A stretch of DNA of 64,000 bases from contig NC_045144.1 in assembly GCF_008831285.2 (NCBI RefSeq), positions 16,665,858 through 16,729,857 of the forward strand. Direction: 5' to 3'. This document shows positions 13,159 through 27,554 of the stretch, in pieces (position 1 is the stretch's first letter; every line of letters starts with the position of its first letter). This DNA comes from Nymphaea colorata (taxonomy: Eukaryota; Streptophyta; Magnoliopsida; Nymphaeales; Nymphaeaceae). The notes under the pieces are model-generated. The model worked only from the letters and a program-made list of their open reading frames with translations, was not told the DNA's origin and did no database searches. The position numbers and the translations under genes are program-made.

Positions 13159-16100
13159 CTAAGCGTAGTAGTTCAAGCTTGCTTTCTTCTTCGCTTGAAC
13201 TTGAATGATCCCTTCATTGAAATCTTCATGGTTAACCTGAAATATGAGAAGACACATCGTCTAAGCTCCTCCATAAATGAAAGTAAATTTGTAAAGCAAA
13301 GTTGCGATAAATTCACAACGCTTAAATGACATGTGAGCTGTAGGTTGCAAGATGCAACACAGCTGTTCACAAAGGATTCAGAAGTTTGAGAACAAGGCAC
13401 AACCTCAGTTGCATCACGACGGAGAGCCAACATGCCTGCCTCTACACAAACAGCTTTAAGTTGGGCCCCGTTGAAGTCATCAGTTGAACGAGCCAGCTCT
13501 TCAAAATTAACATCTGGATGAACGTTCATTTTTCTAGAATGGATCTGTTACAAGTGGAGACTTTCAGACATACAACGATATGAATGATAGAAGAAAATAT
13601 GACTCAGGACTAACCTGCAAGATTCGAGATCTGGCTTCCTCAGATGGGTGTGGGAACTCAATTTTGCGATCTAAACGGCCTGAACGCATGAGTGCAGGAT
13701 CAAGGATATCTGCCCTGTTCGTAGCTGCTATGACCTGCATTGCATGGAATAATGTAAACAAGAATAAGTTTCCCCACAACATGCGAGTAGTAAAACATTG
13801 AATTTTGTTCTATAGAAAACACCACAAAACAAAATTATTATTCTGTCAAGGTCTGCAGCGGTCATACCAAATTCTGCAACATTTGTAGGTTGAAGTATGT
13901 TTGCAAAGGAAGGCTGCAAATTTTGGTAGAGCTTCATTGCAAGGAATCAGGTAGAAAGCTTCTGAAGAAGGCTTAGGTGATCAAGATACAAACGACAGAC
14001 ATGGGGAGTAAAAGAAACATGGTTGGCTTAAACGAGGCCTTATGACAAAAGAAGCCAATATGGTAGGAAGGGGGAAATGACATTGCATATCACAGAAAAG
14101 AAAAAACTATCAAATGTAAACCATTTTAATGCTGTAAATTCTACCTTTATACGTTCATCACTGCTAAAACCATCAAGTTGATTTAATAACTCCAACATTG
14201 TCCGCTGGACTTCTCTGTCTCCACTTACTTCACTGTTGCCAAAGAGTAAGAACTAAGATGAACTTCTACAGTATCAAGGATTACAAATATCCAATTTCAT
14301 AAACAATAACAGTAGGTATTAAATGGTAAAGGATACACAGATGAAATCCCAACTACTTGCAGAAGGTATGAAAAATGTAGAAATAAATTTAAATTGGTTA
14401 TGGGCCCACGATTAGCTACCATTCTATAGGTAGGTCATGCAGGTCGGTAGGAAACATAAGGAAAGTATCCTCAACCCCAGGGCCTAGAATCTTACATTCC
14501 ACACTAAAATTTTATACAAACATGTCGCCACTCGTGATCTATTTGGAAAGGCATGAATGTCTAAATGACATGCCTAAAGACCAGCACAAGCTTGACACCA
14601 AGGTGAAACACAAAATCAAATGTTTCACGGATGATAGTTTGATAAATAATCAATGTCGTAATTGCACAGTTTGTTTTTACCTATTAGTTGTTACATGAAT
14701 AAATATAACTTAGTTGTCAGTCTTGTGATTTCAGTTGATGTTAGTTTGACTTGTTTTTGAATCATATAAATAAAATTAAGTTATTTTCTAATTTTTGATA
14801 TTAAAAAAACAAGTTATACATTGTTATTTCTTCGAAAAAAGAGTTAACATGACCCAGTCCGAGTAGCCTAAGTTGTCCCACCGAGTCACGAGTAAAGAAC
14901 AGCCCAGTCGACTCTCGAGTCATTGGGTTTTAAAACCTTGGCTTAAAGCACCCCAGGGCTAAGTCACATGGGTACTTCAGTATAAGGTCCACATACCCAT
15001 GTCGCCATACCCATACCCATAGGAGGTACTTGGACACACTTGGGTACTTGTTAAATTGACACTGTTTCAAACTGCTTAATTTTACTTAATTAATTTTTTT
15101 CCACTCAATTTTCATTATATTTTTAGAGTTATTGTTCATTAACATGTAATGTTTTTATTTATATCACCTTTTATTTAAATGTTGCTTTTATTTTGATTTT
15201 TTTGTGTTAGTTTCATATATACAGATATATATCATGTGATACCCTCGGGCCCTCATTTTCTAAAGTTGTCATGTTTGTAGCCTTAACTCCGGACTCAAAC
15301 CGTACCCGTACTTGTACCCCATACCCATGTGACTTAGATCCAGGGTAACCAACACATCTATTATGGGTAGAACCTAGCTTCAGAAATAACTGAACTATAT
15401 CTGTTGCCACCATAGAAAATAACAATTAGAATAAAGAAAATGAACAGACTAGGCATGCAAAGCCACTCACAGTCAGAACCACATCTAAGTGCCCATATCC
15501 TGATGAGATACGAACGCTCCTGAGCCACCAAAAATAAATGAAAACTGGAAAGCCAGTAACCATTGAAAACAAGAAATGTTTATTGTGATAATAATAGCAA
15601 ATTTTGTTACAAACTTGCGAAATACTCTCAGTCTCAAATTCCAGTTAGCAGCATTTATATTTCCAACTTTTAACAAGAAGCTTTCTGATTTTTGTGTACC
15701 CTGCCCTCATTTCTTATTGCTACAGGAATTATACAGATAATAGCTCATAGTTCAGTATATTCCACCATATCCCGCCTTTTTTTCCTAGGGAAGGTAGTGC
15801 CTGCGTACCTGTCAAATCTTTTTGTACCAATGGCATCAATTTCATCAATAAATATGATGCAGGGGGACTTCTCCTTTGCAAGCTGAAATGCATCACGGAC
15901 AAGCTTCGCTCCATCTCCTATAAACATCTGAAAAGGACCATAATTACATCCAATGTACACAAATAAACTGAAAACAAGACCTATAAATATTCTAGATACA
16001 GGCCATATTTAACAAAAATGTTTCAGAAGCAAATGCCTACAACATGATCAAAAGTCTTCCCAAGCAGCTAGAAGAAAAGAAAATAAGACAATATAAGTAG

Positions 16101-19100
16101 CTATACACGGAAATAGGACCCCTGAAAAGTAGCATTTACTGTCAATAGTAGTCTAAGAAAGAGAAAATCTACGATAAAGAATGTCAAGGTCACTAAGTTG
16201 AATATGAAAGAAACTAATGCCATTTAATCGCATTTAATCCGCAGTCTGCACCTTGCTGACAAACTATTCCTGAGACTAAAGGACCCAAAGCAATAAATGC
16301 TTATATCTGGAGAAACATTCAACAATTCAACTATTTGTTAAACAATGTTAAGAGAACTACAAGCTTATGTTGCAACATGCAAAAAATATAGGACTTTACC
16401 ATGACATCATTTTATTTGAGAAAGTATTTATAGGCCAACTAAAATATGAGTGGTAATTTTGGTGCTTTTTTCTTTAAGGGGCACTTAATAAGTTGTAGTC
16501 TAAGTGGATCAAACAACAAATATAAAAATGTTTTTGAATACCTAAGAGTAATGAACAAAACCTTAGCTAAAACATAAAAAATGGATGTCTTACCAGCAAT
16601 TTAAATGTTTACATAAACTAGGAGTACAAGTAAATTTACAAAAAGTTGGAGATTTATCATTTTAGAAATTTAAAGCAGCATTCATATCATATAATTTGGT
16701 AAGTTACACAAGATATCGAAATCTTAACACCAGAAATCCATGGAAGACAGAGGTGCCTTCCAGTGTGAAATTTTCTGGAGTTTCTCATGTTAAGCAGAAA
16801 CAGATGAACCACCTATTTTGTAGTTGGCAAATCAGTGAATAAGACTCAGATTGGCTGACTACTGGATCACAGTAAAGAAGTTGACTCGGTGACTCGTCCA
16901 GGCCAGGTCATAAATTCTTTATAGCATATTTTCACTACAAATTGAGGAAGGAGTTGAACATATCTATAAAATAACAAGCACCGAGTAAATGCAATCAAAC
17001 TGTAGTTTAGGGACCCAACTATAAAGTATAAAATAATTAGTAATAAACAAGTAAACAACATTTACTAAAATAGTTTATTTCTTAGTGATATTGAGTAATA
17101 CTTAGACTTCCTGCTGAATAAAACAGCTGAGAATCAGCCAATCCTGAGCAGATTCAACCAATGCAGCCCATTCATCCCATTTAGAACTTATTCAGTTGCA
17201 TTTGGCCAAATGCTTGACTCCGGGACAATCCAGGTCAACTCACCAGGATTTACAAGTTACAACTATGATCTAATTAGTAAATCAGCATACTTCTCAAAAC
17301 TCTTTTCTAACTTATCGCCAAAAGCATAATGTAATAGAGATGAAAGAGTAACAACAATAACACAAAATGTTAAGAAGATGATCATATGGGCAGCAATTCA
17401 AATAACTGCTTGTTGTACACTACGGTATCAGATTTCACTCTGACTAAGTTGCATATTTACTAAGCACATTATGAAGATAAATCATGAATGCAATACTATC
17501 AGTGACCAGAAGGCTCAGACTGACTGAAGAATTTGGCAGATATCTGACCTTAAGTATGTGCATGAAACACATTCACATGCAATGCTATTTACCTGAACAA
17601 GCTGGGGACCTGCCAGCTTAAGAAAAGTAGCATTTGTTTGAGCTGCACAGGCACGTGCCATAAGTGTTTTACCCGTTCCTGGAGGTCCATAAAGAAGAAC
17701 TCCTTTAGGTGGGCGGACCCCCAATTTCTGAAATCTTTCTTTGTGAGTCATTGGCAACACAATGGCCTCAACAAGTTCTTGGATCTGCAAAATTACCTCC
17801 AATAGATGTCATAAGTGCTTCACAGGTGTGAATACTTTTAAAAGAAAGGATTAAAGAGATACTAACAATCTAACATTAAACATTTACAAACTGCAAACTA
17901 GTACACTTAAACATGCAATATTAGTAGAAGAAAAAGAAAACACATCAAGTCAACATTGTCCACTTGGAACCATCTTACCTGCTTTTCAAGCCCTCCTATA
18001 TCATTGTAGTCTTCTGTTGGTTTTTCATCCACCTCCATGGCCTTAACACGGGAGTCATATTCAGATGGTAAAGTATCCAATATCAAGTAGCTGTCTTTGT
18101 TAACTCCAACTAAATCTCCAGGCTTTAGCTTGTCTGGGTCTACAAGCCCAACCACAGGAAGAAAGATTGTCTGTCATAAAATACAGAACAGAAGAGCAGC
18201 AATTGAGGCATCAAAGAACAACTACTTCTAAGTTTATAACCTACTATTACCCATAATCCATATACAGTTATTACCACATATTCAACTTGATACTTTTCTA
18301 AATAATGGCATTCTTGCAATCAATGATAATCGATAAGGAATTTGCAAAGGAAAGAGTTTCATGCTTCCCATCTTTGTAGCAACTACTTCTAGAACGAGGA
18401 GGAAAGGGGTAATTTTTTTTCTCCTCATCCCAATTCCAATTCATCAGTTTTATTACAATAGCTTTTAAAATTTTAGTTCAAATGTAATGTAAAATATAAA
18501 TGACCTTTCTCACTGCAGGTTTACTGGACTAGGAGAAAATAGCAACCCTGTTGTCACCTCCACAAATGAACATGTGGTTTATTCTCCATTACACTGCCCA
18601 CCTAAGGTTACATTTTTTAAATTTTATCCAGATTTTGTATGACCTCATACTTCATAATCCATATCCCATATCAATATAATAACGGATTTACAATGGACTT
18701 ATCCTTGTATTTTAGCCATCTCTATAAGCAATAGATTTGAAGATTTTTAGTCAAATGATCAAAATTTTGTCTATTGGCATGCCAGAAGAACCATCCATTA
18801 TCCACAAGCGTAAATAGAAAGAAGATTTTGCTTATGCAGTAAATACTAAGCAAAAAATCAAAATAGAAAGGGAATCTAATTGTAGATTAAACTGTACTGC
18901 AGAACTGCAATTAGTAGAGATTCTTACCTGGCGTGTAGAAGTTTTCAGGACAACACATTTCCCTTTTCTTTGAGAGTCTAAATCAACGTTTGCACCATCT
19001 TCTTCAGCCTCATCCTCAGGATTCATTTCTAGGATCTGCAAAGCTAGTAGAATGTGAGAATACCCACAGAGGGTCATCTGATTAGCATCAATTCATTTTC

Positions 19101-21421
19101 CTTTTCATGAAACAATACAAATAGAAGTTAACAAGACTAAATTAACCAATAAAGGAGGCAAGAATCATCTTTGCATTCTAACACATATTAGAAGCTAAAG
19201 CAAACAATATACAATGCTCCAACTTCTGTAGCGCCACAGTCTCATTCCCCAGAACAGAAGCAAGATGTTGCATGGGGAGAAAATGTGTGATATAAATATG
19301 TGTTTATGCTTATATTTCTGTGTGTATATATATATATATATATGTTATTTATTATATTTTCTTTTCCATTTTGCCGGAGTAATTAGTGCAGACACCACCT
19401 GCCAGTAAGTATGCACATCTTACGTACATTCACATAGTTGCCTATGCACTTAGCGCATGGTGTGACCTAACAGTTAATATTAATGACATGAAAAAAATGA
19501 TGCGCTAACAAAATGTGAAGTGAGTGTGGTTTACACCAAAATCGATGCCATGAACACATGAGGTTTGAGAAACACCCCATCAGAGCCCATGAATCCGTTA
19601 CGAGAGAAACCCAGTCCAACATATCACCCCATGGTGGTGGCCATCAACCAAAACCCCAAAACATATACAAAAATTTATAATATATTACCAACCCAAAAGA
19701 AAACGCCAATCATTCACACAAGGGGGTTCAAAAAGAAACAAGAAAAGTAACTTCCAATTGTGAAACAAGCTATTTTAATAACTTAATAACCAATAAATAA
19801 TGTGTCTATTTTTTTACGACCAAACAAATGTTGCCACCAAAAAGCAATCAGTAGCATTAATTTCAAGCTTTATACACTTCAAGGTCTATCCAAGAATGTA
19901 AGCAAGTGTTTCAATCTTCCTCACAAAACAATCCCTCATTCATCTTCCCAACCTATAATAGAACTCTCTCACAATCTACAGAATCAGTGAGACCTAACCT
20001 TCCTGTATTGAACAAAATCTTTCATGGACTGTCCACAAATATATTTGGTCCATTTTCCTCTTTCTAGTTGAGTTATCTTCCCTACCATATCGTCAATAGA
20101 ATGATCATTGGTTTGGCGCAGACAATGCTTGGTTCAAAACCAAAGATACCTAGAAAAGCACAAAAATTAGAAAAAAAAAAACAACACAAAAGTCACAGGC
20201 ATTGTGGTGTCATACTCTAGGATTCAGCAGGTGTAGGTGTGGTGACTTATACATCTCCCACTATGTCTTTGGTGGCAGGGTCACATTTTGAGTTGCCTTA
20301 TAGATGTGATTGATCTAGTGATAATAACAAAGATGCTAAAAATCATGATAATAAAGACGATGCAATGGTTTTCAAACAGTAAACAGAGAGAGTTCTAATT
20401 TCACATAAGCACAGATATTTTTCTAAAAAGTGGGAAATCTTCTTCCAATAGACATAAAATTTGCCAACCAAGATCAAAATATTAATAATTTCATATAACC
20501 AGATATATATGCCAGCCACAAGTATGCATAATACTTAGTTTCTTCCGCCTTACAATTGCTTAGTTAACACGAGAACTAGGAGCATGGTTGTACAGTGAAT
20601 GTCCTGCAGTCAACAATTTCTTCTAGGAACAAAAAGGACTTTCAATTATGATCACTCAATTCCTCAAGGGTTCACATATACAATACCATGAAACAATATC
20701 CCACGCCTTTTAGAACAAAGCGTGCACGCACAGCACGCGCATTTTTGTCACTCTAATTTCTTTATCCTTCTGTCACACAACCAACACCCAGATACCTACG
20801 AGTAGACGTTCCTCCTCTCAGGAGCTGCATCAAGCAACCAATAACTGATGAATACCATCCAGCCCAAACCACCTAAACGCAATTTGGCAGATGAAAGACT
20901 CCAAATTTATGAGGGACAACAATTCCACGAATAAAAACCGCAAGAAAAAACAAAAATATCCCAATATCAATGGAATTAGGGAACATAGATACCCCCGAAG
21001 CGTCGGCAACAAAGGAAATACGATCGATTACCTCGACAATGTTGCCAACCAAGTACGGAAGTTGCTTGTTCAGCTTGATCTTCTCTTGGTTCTCTTTGAT
21101 CTTATCCTTCAGATTCTCCAATTCGAGATTCGTCCTCTGCATCTCATCCTTCACGTCACCCACCAAAAGCAGGGCGAAACAATTAAAATCCTCAACGTGA
21201 GGAAAACCAATAGTCCAATGAAGAACATCCGAAGTGCCTTGGAATTTTCCCCTAAATCCACAGAACTGGGCGATGGGCACAACCCAGAGAGAAAAATCGA
21301 GAAACAGAAATGGGTATACCTTGAGGATCCTGATCTCGTTGTCGAGGAGACGAGAAGCTCTAACTATGTCCTCGATAGGCATGGACGCCAGCTGGTCTTC
21401 CTCGAAGAAGTTGTCCGCCAT
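13159..21421 (-). CDS. RPT5: 26S proteasome regulatory particle AAA-ATPase RPT5 (subunit 6A)
   Basis: One of six ATPases in the base ring of the 19S particle, which unfolds ubiquitinated proteins and opens the 20S gate. Ten exons join in perfect phase: 21320-21421, 21032-21148, 18928-19035, 17979-18170, 17593-17784, 15809-15927, 14145-14232, 13615-13734, 13404-13544 and 13159-13236. They give 1257 nt and 418 residues, the usual length. Seen: an N-terminal coiled coil (about 20-70), the OB-fold segment [20 protein letters not shown], Walker A GPPGTGKT (206-213), Walker B IIFIDEID with DEID at about 265-268, the arginine-finger region [15 protein letters not shown], and the C-terminal gate-opening tail LNYYA (HbYX type). 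Start: Met at 21421 in a good context (aagATGgcg). Large introns (1.6-2.0 kb) explain the 8.3-kb span. The gene looks fully functional. Confidence 0.97.
14959..15337. mobile_element. MITE in RPT5 intron 6, with 16-bp perfect terminal inverted repeats
   Basis: The 16-base sequence ctaagtcacatgggta at 14959-14974 recurs exactly inverted at 15322-15337, and the similarity continues outward (ccaggg / cctgga). The interior is about 350 bp, AT-rich and non-coding, with subterminal short direct and inverted motifs (cccatacccata, gtaccc). This fits a non-autonomous DNA transposon. I could not fix a target-site duplication, so the superfamily is open. Confidence 0.75.
19090..19310. repeat. Segment of RPT5 intron 2 that is also present at 36.05 kb
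   Basis: About 220 bp in intron 2 of RPT5, starting some 55 bp upstream (in transcript sense) of exon 3. It is nearly identical, in the same orientation, to 36046-36275. Shared stretches include tagaagttaacaagactaaa, aagctaaagcaaacaatata and ggggagaaaatgtgtgatat. Confidence 0.85.
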
Positions 21422-22057
21422 CTTTTCTTCTCCTTCGACTTCGCCTGCCCTTTCCTCCCCTTTGCCTTCAACTCAGAGAGAGAGCGAGACGCCGAGACCT
21501 GTCTTCTAGCTCAACTAAGGAAGAAGACTCCTCTGGTTCGGATTTCGAGTTGGATACTGGATCATGATCCACAGGTGAAGTCCAGTTGAAGCCGTCTTAA
21601 GATGCAGGTTCATGCTTTATTCACGTTTTCAGCTTGTGGTAAGTCAATTTTCATAATCTATTTCAAATAAATCGAAATAATACGGGCAAAAATTGTCCAC
21701 CTTGTTTAAGAAGTGACAAAAAATGTTAAAAAAAATGAGGGGAAAGAAAAACAACAACTAACCCGTGTTTGCTAAAATGGACAAGGTGTCGCATATTCCT
21801 TTCTTTGAAAATGAAGCTACATTTCTTCTCGATTGCAAATGCACTCTAAAACCACAAGGAAATTCCGACGACTTCAAACAATTTCTGAGGGTTGCAACTC
21901 CATACATTTGAGTTGTTGCTAGCACACGTAAATCATAGTTTTCCCACTTGGAAATAGCGTAGCAAAGCAAATCGTGAGCCTTGCAGATCATATTCATAAT
22001 CTCATATATTTTTAATCATATATGTTTTTTCGAATATTCATATTATCACACCTCAAC

Positions 22058-22167
22058 TTTTTTGACTTTCAAACACATTTTTTTTTTAACATAAAACATT
22101 AAAGTGTGATGACCTTTTTGACCCTCAAACACATTTTTTTTTAACATAAAACATTGAAGTGTGATGA
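22058..22167. repeat. Two-copy tandem repeat, about 55-bp unit
   Basis: Two adjacent direct copies of a 55-bp segment containing tcaaacacattttttttt, taacataaaacatt and aagtgtgatgac, with few differences. Confidence 0.85.
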
Positions 22168-22199
22168 CACAACATTTCAAAAAGGGAGCTATGGGGCGA

Positions 22200-22790
22200 A
22201 CTTTTATTTATATAACAATTTTAATTCATAAAGATTCACGGTGACAAAAATACCTCAAACTACGATGCCTAATAAAAATAAGACATCAAAAACACCAACC
22301 CATATACACTTTCCCCAATCTAAGCCAAGATCCAACTTCATTGTATTAGAATAAAAAAAGCTTAGGGCAATGAACGGCTTCTGACAAGCAATTCACTCAC
22401 TAAATCCCCACAAGAACCAAAGAATCGAATGAATTCCAAAAAGACCTTGACGGCACACACAATCGCGCCGGCGAAGACACCCGACAGAAACCCATCGAAA
22501 CCTTCAGACCTAAACCTAAGACTACGGATTAGACTCCAAAGCCAATGGAAAACCCTAGAATTTTGACACTCAAAATCCGGCGAGCACGGGCGGACATAAG
22601 AAGAAGAAAGGGGAGAAGGCAGAGTTTCACCGACAATATCTAGAAAGAGAGAGAGAGTGGACCTGAATCCCTGTATGCTGATCGTCGTCGGCAATCGGTG
22701 AGACGTCCGGCGGGTGACTGTGTTTTTGAAAGAAGCGGCAAAGTTAATATCAACGGAAGCCCATCCGACGGTTTTTATCCTTCTGTTTTG
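22200..22790 (-). other. Possible promoter and first exon of an unrecognised minus-strand transcript
   Basis: This stretch is richer in C and G than its surroundings. Its minus strand has features of a plant transcription start: a TGGGCTTCC site-II-like element near 22757, then a GC-rich leader (ccgccggacgtctcacc). After that, a frame of about 110 codons stays open from about 22694 to 22362 but has no ATG start. The frame contains a hydrophobic stretch (FLSGVFAGAIVCAVKVFLEF) that could be a membrane segment. I recognise no family. It may be a non-coding transcript, a pseudogene or chance. Confidence 0.25.
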
Positions 22791-25402
22791 TGAGTAGTTT
22801 CCAGATTTTACTTTATTGGAAAAACTTGCAGCACAAGAAGCCTTAACATGCAGTTTTTAAATACCACAAAAAAAGATAATGAAAATTTTTCAAAATCATA
22901 CATAAAAAAATGTTCAACAATAAAAATACATACTGTACCTTTACATATTGTTAAAATCACATATAGATTGTTGTACGGTATAAAAAGATTGATAAAAATA
23001 TAATTCATAAATAAGTACATTTAGCATTTTTAACTCTATAAAATATTATAAAAAATATGTCGAACTAATTTTGCCACTGCAATTTTTTCCTTGACAAGAA
23101 ATTTCCGGACGTTAAGAAAAAAAAATATCAGATAATTATTTTGTGGAGAAACAAACTACTGACTTATTTAGATGTAGTTTGGGAAAAAGCTAATGCAAGC
23201 TAATGAACTTACAGTTTGTTCCTTCTAACAGTATTTGAGGACTTTATAATACTTGCTAGTTTAATTTAGCAATAACAAAGAAGTTATTGACAAATTAAAT
23301 GCAAAACTTCCGCTGCAATGCAAAAATGCCCTCCCTCGTGACCAAAAATGAAAATTGACAACATTACCATCAACGGAAACTGATCATGAGTTTTGTGGTT
23401 TTCTCTCTTTGATGCTTTTGGATATGCCATGCCACCACTTTTTCTTGGCAATATAATTCTTTTAACACTTTTCTTCGACGTGTTGGCCATATTCTATGTA
23501 TTCCATACTTCGATTTTAATTCTAGAAATGCAAAGAAAAGAACAAAAGATACGGCTGGAGAGAATTTTAGAAATTACTAAATAAAAATTTCAGTTTTGCT
23601 TTGTTGACACAAGTTATAATTTTATGAAAACAAACCTAAGGATTTGAAGTAAACTTTTATTAACCTGAAAAGCAAAAAATGTCAGCTAAGGTCATGAAAA
23701 GGTAAATTACTAATACAAGGTAATATTTAGAAAATATTGTAGATAAGTTTTTTAACTTTTCCATGAAAACAGAATTTCGCTTTAAGCCTTGATTGATAGT
23801 TTTTTAAACCTCCTAGTTCCTATTAAAAAATGATTGAAAGTAAATTTTTGAAAACGATAGCAACGTATTTGATAGTTCGGATGGAAATTATTATTTAATA
23901 AAAAATGGAAATGACCAAAATGTCTATGTTAGTAAAATAAAAAATCTTCAAAAAGTGGAATCAGAAAAGTCTCTAATCGATTACAAATAAGTTATCAGTA
24001 TAACATAGAAACTGCTCTTACCAAATTGATGGCCTCTTCGTCTAGTAATTTAAGCGGCTTTAATTGCCATTCACAATGGCCCATTAAAACAATATTTAAT
24101 TAATCATGTTATGCCAAAAAAAAAAAAAAAAAGGAAAGAAAAATTTTCATATTCATGCCAATCTTTTGCCCATAATTTTAAAAGTTGTCCAATTTTCATA
24201 ATTTTCTTAAAAGTCCCACATTTTTCGTAGAAATTGTTAACTCAAGCCTTCAATGAACTTTCAGTACTGACTCAAAAATTAGAAAACGTGAACTTTGTTT
24301 TTATTCAACATCTACCTTCGATCAGTAGATTATATCTCAATGTCTCATTAGAAGGGAGAGGTTACATCTTCTCAAACATGGAGTTACATCTTTGGATGCC
24401 TTTTTCTTAATCACTAGCCAAGCCAAAAAAATTTGTCTGAAAAGAGCACTATTTCAATAACATTAATGCTTCTAGGGCACCTATGCATAAATAATCAAAT
24501 CTATCAAATTATTAAAGAAAAAATAAATAAACTTTAGAGGGTTGGTATGTGCAACTGCACACACCAGATGGGCCATTGCCCCGTATTAACAAGCAGGCTG
24601 CCTCTTGACCCAGCCAGTGGGACCAGTGAGCAGGGATGGAGAAAAGGGAGATCCGCATGGGTCCTCGCTCCACCTCAATTTAAAAAAAAAAATACATGTA
24701 AATTTAAAAAAAAATCACTTTGAAAAATGTTATTTCGGTTCTTGTCAAAATTTAAGAAAATTTAATTCGGCTCCCCTCATAAAAAATTTCTGGCTTCGCT
24801 CCTGCCAGTGACCCCTCTATCGACAGTTACAAGATGAAGGGATAGAGCTCTTGACCACATTCAACACAGTGAGCCCTCTGTCGACAAAGGATTGCACCTA
24901 AAAACACCAACCCATCTGTCTCTTGTAAATAGAGGATCAAAACAACAAATGTTTGCTTACTTTAAGTGCCAGCTTGGATGACACTTTTAAACGATATTTT
25001 AGTTTGATTTCAAAACATACATTATTGGAGGTTGGCCTTCTTAGGGTATTAAGAGAAAACGACATTTTGAGTATGTCATGCACCACCCAAACACGAACTA
25101 GTTTTCAAGAACTCATTACAAAAACCAAATTTTAACTTCAAATGATATTGAAGTCTTTATTTGACAGTTTCAATGAGAAATTTAGCTTAAAAATATTGCA
25201 AAAGATTATTTTCTACACTAATTTAAAAAAAAAATTAAAAACCTTGAATGGGAATAGATGTGGGGGGTCTTTGCTTGATGGCTCTGTGTCGGTTGATTTA
25301 TAATTTTCAGAAAATTACTCTATCGGTTGAAAAGTTTTAATAATTCATTGTGTCCCATAGACGCTTCATTCGAAAATCATTTTCAAAAAGTAATAAATCA
25401 AC

Positions 25403-25510
25403 TTTTAACAATCACAATCATGAAATACTAACGAAGTGTTTAACAATCACAATCATGAAATACTAACGAAGTGTTTAACAATCACAATCATGAAATACTA
25501 ACGAAGTGTT
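25403..25510. repeat. Three-copy tandem repeat, 36-bp unit
   Basis: Three virtually identical 36-bp units containing aacaatcacaatcatgaaat and actaacgaagtg. The homologous position in the right segment copy (about 40.03 kb) has at most one degenerate partial unit, so the triplication arose after the larger duplication. Confidence 0.95.
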
Positions 25511-25825
25511 CCTATGTTACCTTTAAAGTGTGATGCAAATGGCGTGTGGATAAAAACTCATTAACTTTGTGAAGTTTTTGGCAAATACGCAGTCCATGTC
25601 TCACGATCAAGAGGCAGTGCCGCAGTTGGGCATGTGTGGGCAGTTGCCCATACAGTCCCACACAATGTACGTATTTTTACATCGGTGGTCTCAAATAATT
25701 TGTTTATTCATATAACAATGCCTCTTAATTATTTGCCTTGTGTCATGTTTAAGACTTTTTATCTAGTTTTTACAAGTCCAGCTAGTAGTCTACTAGGCTA
25801 GACTTAATTTGGATCACCGTTTGGT

Positions 25826-26208
25826 TAGGGATGTACAATAGTGAGCCGAGCTTGAGCTCAGCATGGTCAAACTTGACTCCACCCACCTATAGCTTGACTT
25901 GAGCTTTATGAGGTGCACTCGATTTCGATTTTTTTAATCTTGTGTCCCTTAATATATATTTTATGCTTAAAATTTTTAAATTTCTATTTAAGCCATGTTA
26001 AGTTTTTGAAATTGCAAAAATAAGTATTAGTATTAAATGAGTCTAATCGAGTCGAATTCATCCAAACTCGAATTCAGCTCATTTACAAGTTTGAGTTATC
26101 GGTTAAGCTCGAACTAGACTCGTTTAACTTAGGAGTCAAGCTCGAATCGAGTTTAACAAAGCAAGTTTGAGTTGAGCCCAAGGTAACTCGACTCGTTGAA
26201 CATACCTA
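25826..26208. mobile_element. hAT-like MITE, family 1, copy 2
   Basis: About 383 bp, starting tagggatgt and ending with the imperfect inverse acatacctA. The interior is the same CTCGA/TCGAG-rich sequence as the copy at 40335-40716. It is part of segment A, so it was inserted before the segment duplicated. Confidence 0.8.
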
Positions 26209-27554
26209 GTGGTGATCTAACCGAAACCATTGCTAATACGCATAAAATCCCAACAAATATCTGGCCGAAAATATGCATAGGATTTGAGCAAAATCACAAG
26301 CAACTAAAGGGGTGCATCCCTTGCAAGCCCGACCTGCGTTTCTTTGTATCATATGCTATAGTTGCTGACCTAACAGATTTTGTCAACAGTTTTGTAATGG
26401 ATGATGAGAGTTTACATGTTGTTTTTCTTTTGCATTTTTTAATTAACTAAAATTATTAATAGACCAATACATAACTACATGTGGACAAAATGTGACATTT
26501 ATTAATTGACCGCTTGTTTGAGGATTTACATTAGCCCCAGTCATCTTCCTCTTACTACTGTTGTAACCTGAGTTAGCGACTAATTTGACAATTAAAATAT
26601 TGAACATCTGTCTCTCTGGTGCCAACATAGAACAGTGTTGCATAGCTGGTCGGACAGGAAGCATATATATATATAAGATGTATCTCTTGTGCAAATTTTA
26701 AGGTCATTATTATTTTAAAAAGACAAATAAATAAATAAATAACTATAAAATTCCTATAAACATTTAGAAATTTACTAGTGTCCCCTGGAATTTAGGTGGA
26801 GTCCATACGGACATTTGCTATTTAATTAGGCGCACTGATTTTCACAATCGCAGTTCTAACTTTTATTTGTGTCAATTCTTTGCAAAAGGGGAAGCAGAGT
26901 AGCTCTAACAAAATTAAAACTGGCTGCTTGTTCCAACAAGACAAAAACAAAATTATTTGAAGTAGAAAGCAGAAACCAAACTGTGTACATTATTTATTTT
27001 CATAACAAATACTTGAACAAGGCTTTTATGATGTATACTAAATTATTGCTTATAATTTGAATTATAGGCACTGACGAATTTGAATTGAAACACAATAACA
27101 TATCTTCACTTGGCTGGACTAGATCATAAATATTTATAGCATATGTTTTCTAAAGTAGAAGTTTGTCGTGACTTCAGGATAGAGTTTTTCATCAACTAAA
27201 ACTAAATAACATGTAATATGAGTATTAATGTATATTTAGTAAATTTTGTTGTATATCTCAATTAGAAAAATAACAAACTTTAGCAACATGCAATTAGTTT
27301 AGGATCCCAATTGACAAGGGGTCCTGACTTGTGGCCTAAGTAAATGAAAGTTTGCAATTCCGATTGGCAAGTTTGCCAACTATGTAACAGAAACATGCTA
27401 AATTTTAAATATATTTATTTAACGTTTTTTATATGATTTAGTAGATTCAATGAAAAGACTCAAAACGTTTTAACTTGAGTGTGTTTCTATCAATTTACCC
27501 AAAGTCTGACACCGGTTCTGAATCTTGACGGTGAAGCTACATTTTTAATATACC

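Larger units (their letters stand above)
23090..27045 (+). repeat. Directly duplicated segment A (left copy)
   Basis: Non-coding DNA that aligns with 38360-41750 in the same orientation. Nearly identical tracts include ttaagaaaaaaaaatatcag, gcaagctaatgaacttacag and acttttatttgtgtcaa. This copy has about 650 bp (roughly 24.53-25.18 kb) and about 200 bp (26.26-26.46 kb) that the right copy lacks. It also has a local triplication (25403-25510), but lacks the MITE found in the right copy. Confidence 0.9.

Noticed and set aside
16870-17250. Possible MITE in RPT5 intron 5 (gttgactcggtgactcg ... tccaggtcaactcacc)
   Set aside because: The two ends share only short imperfect inverted similarity and no target duplication. 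It is too weak to call.
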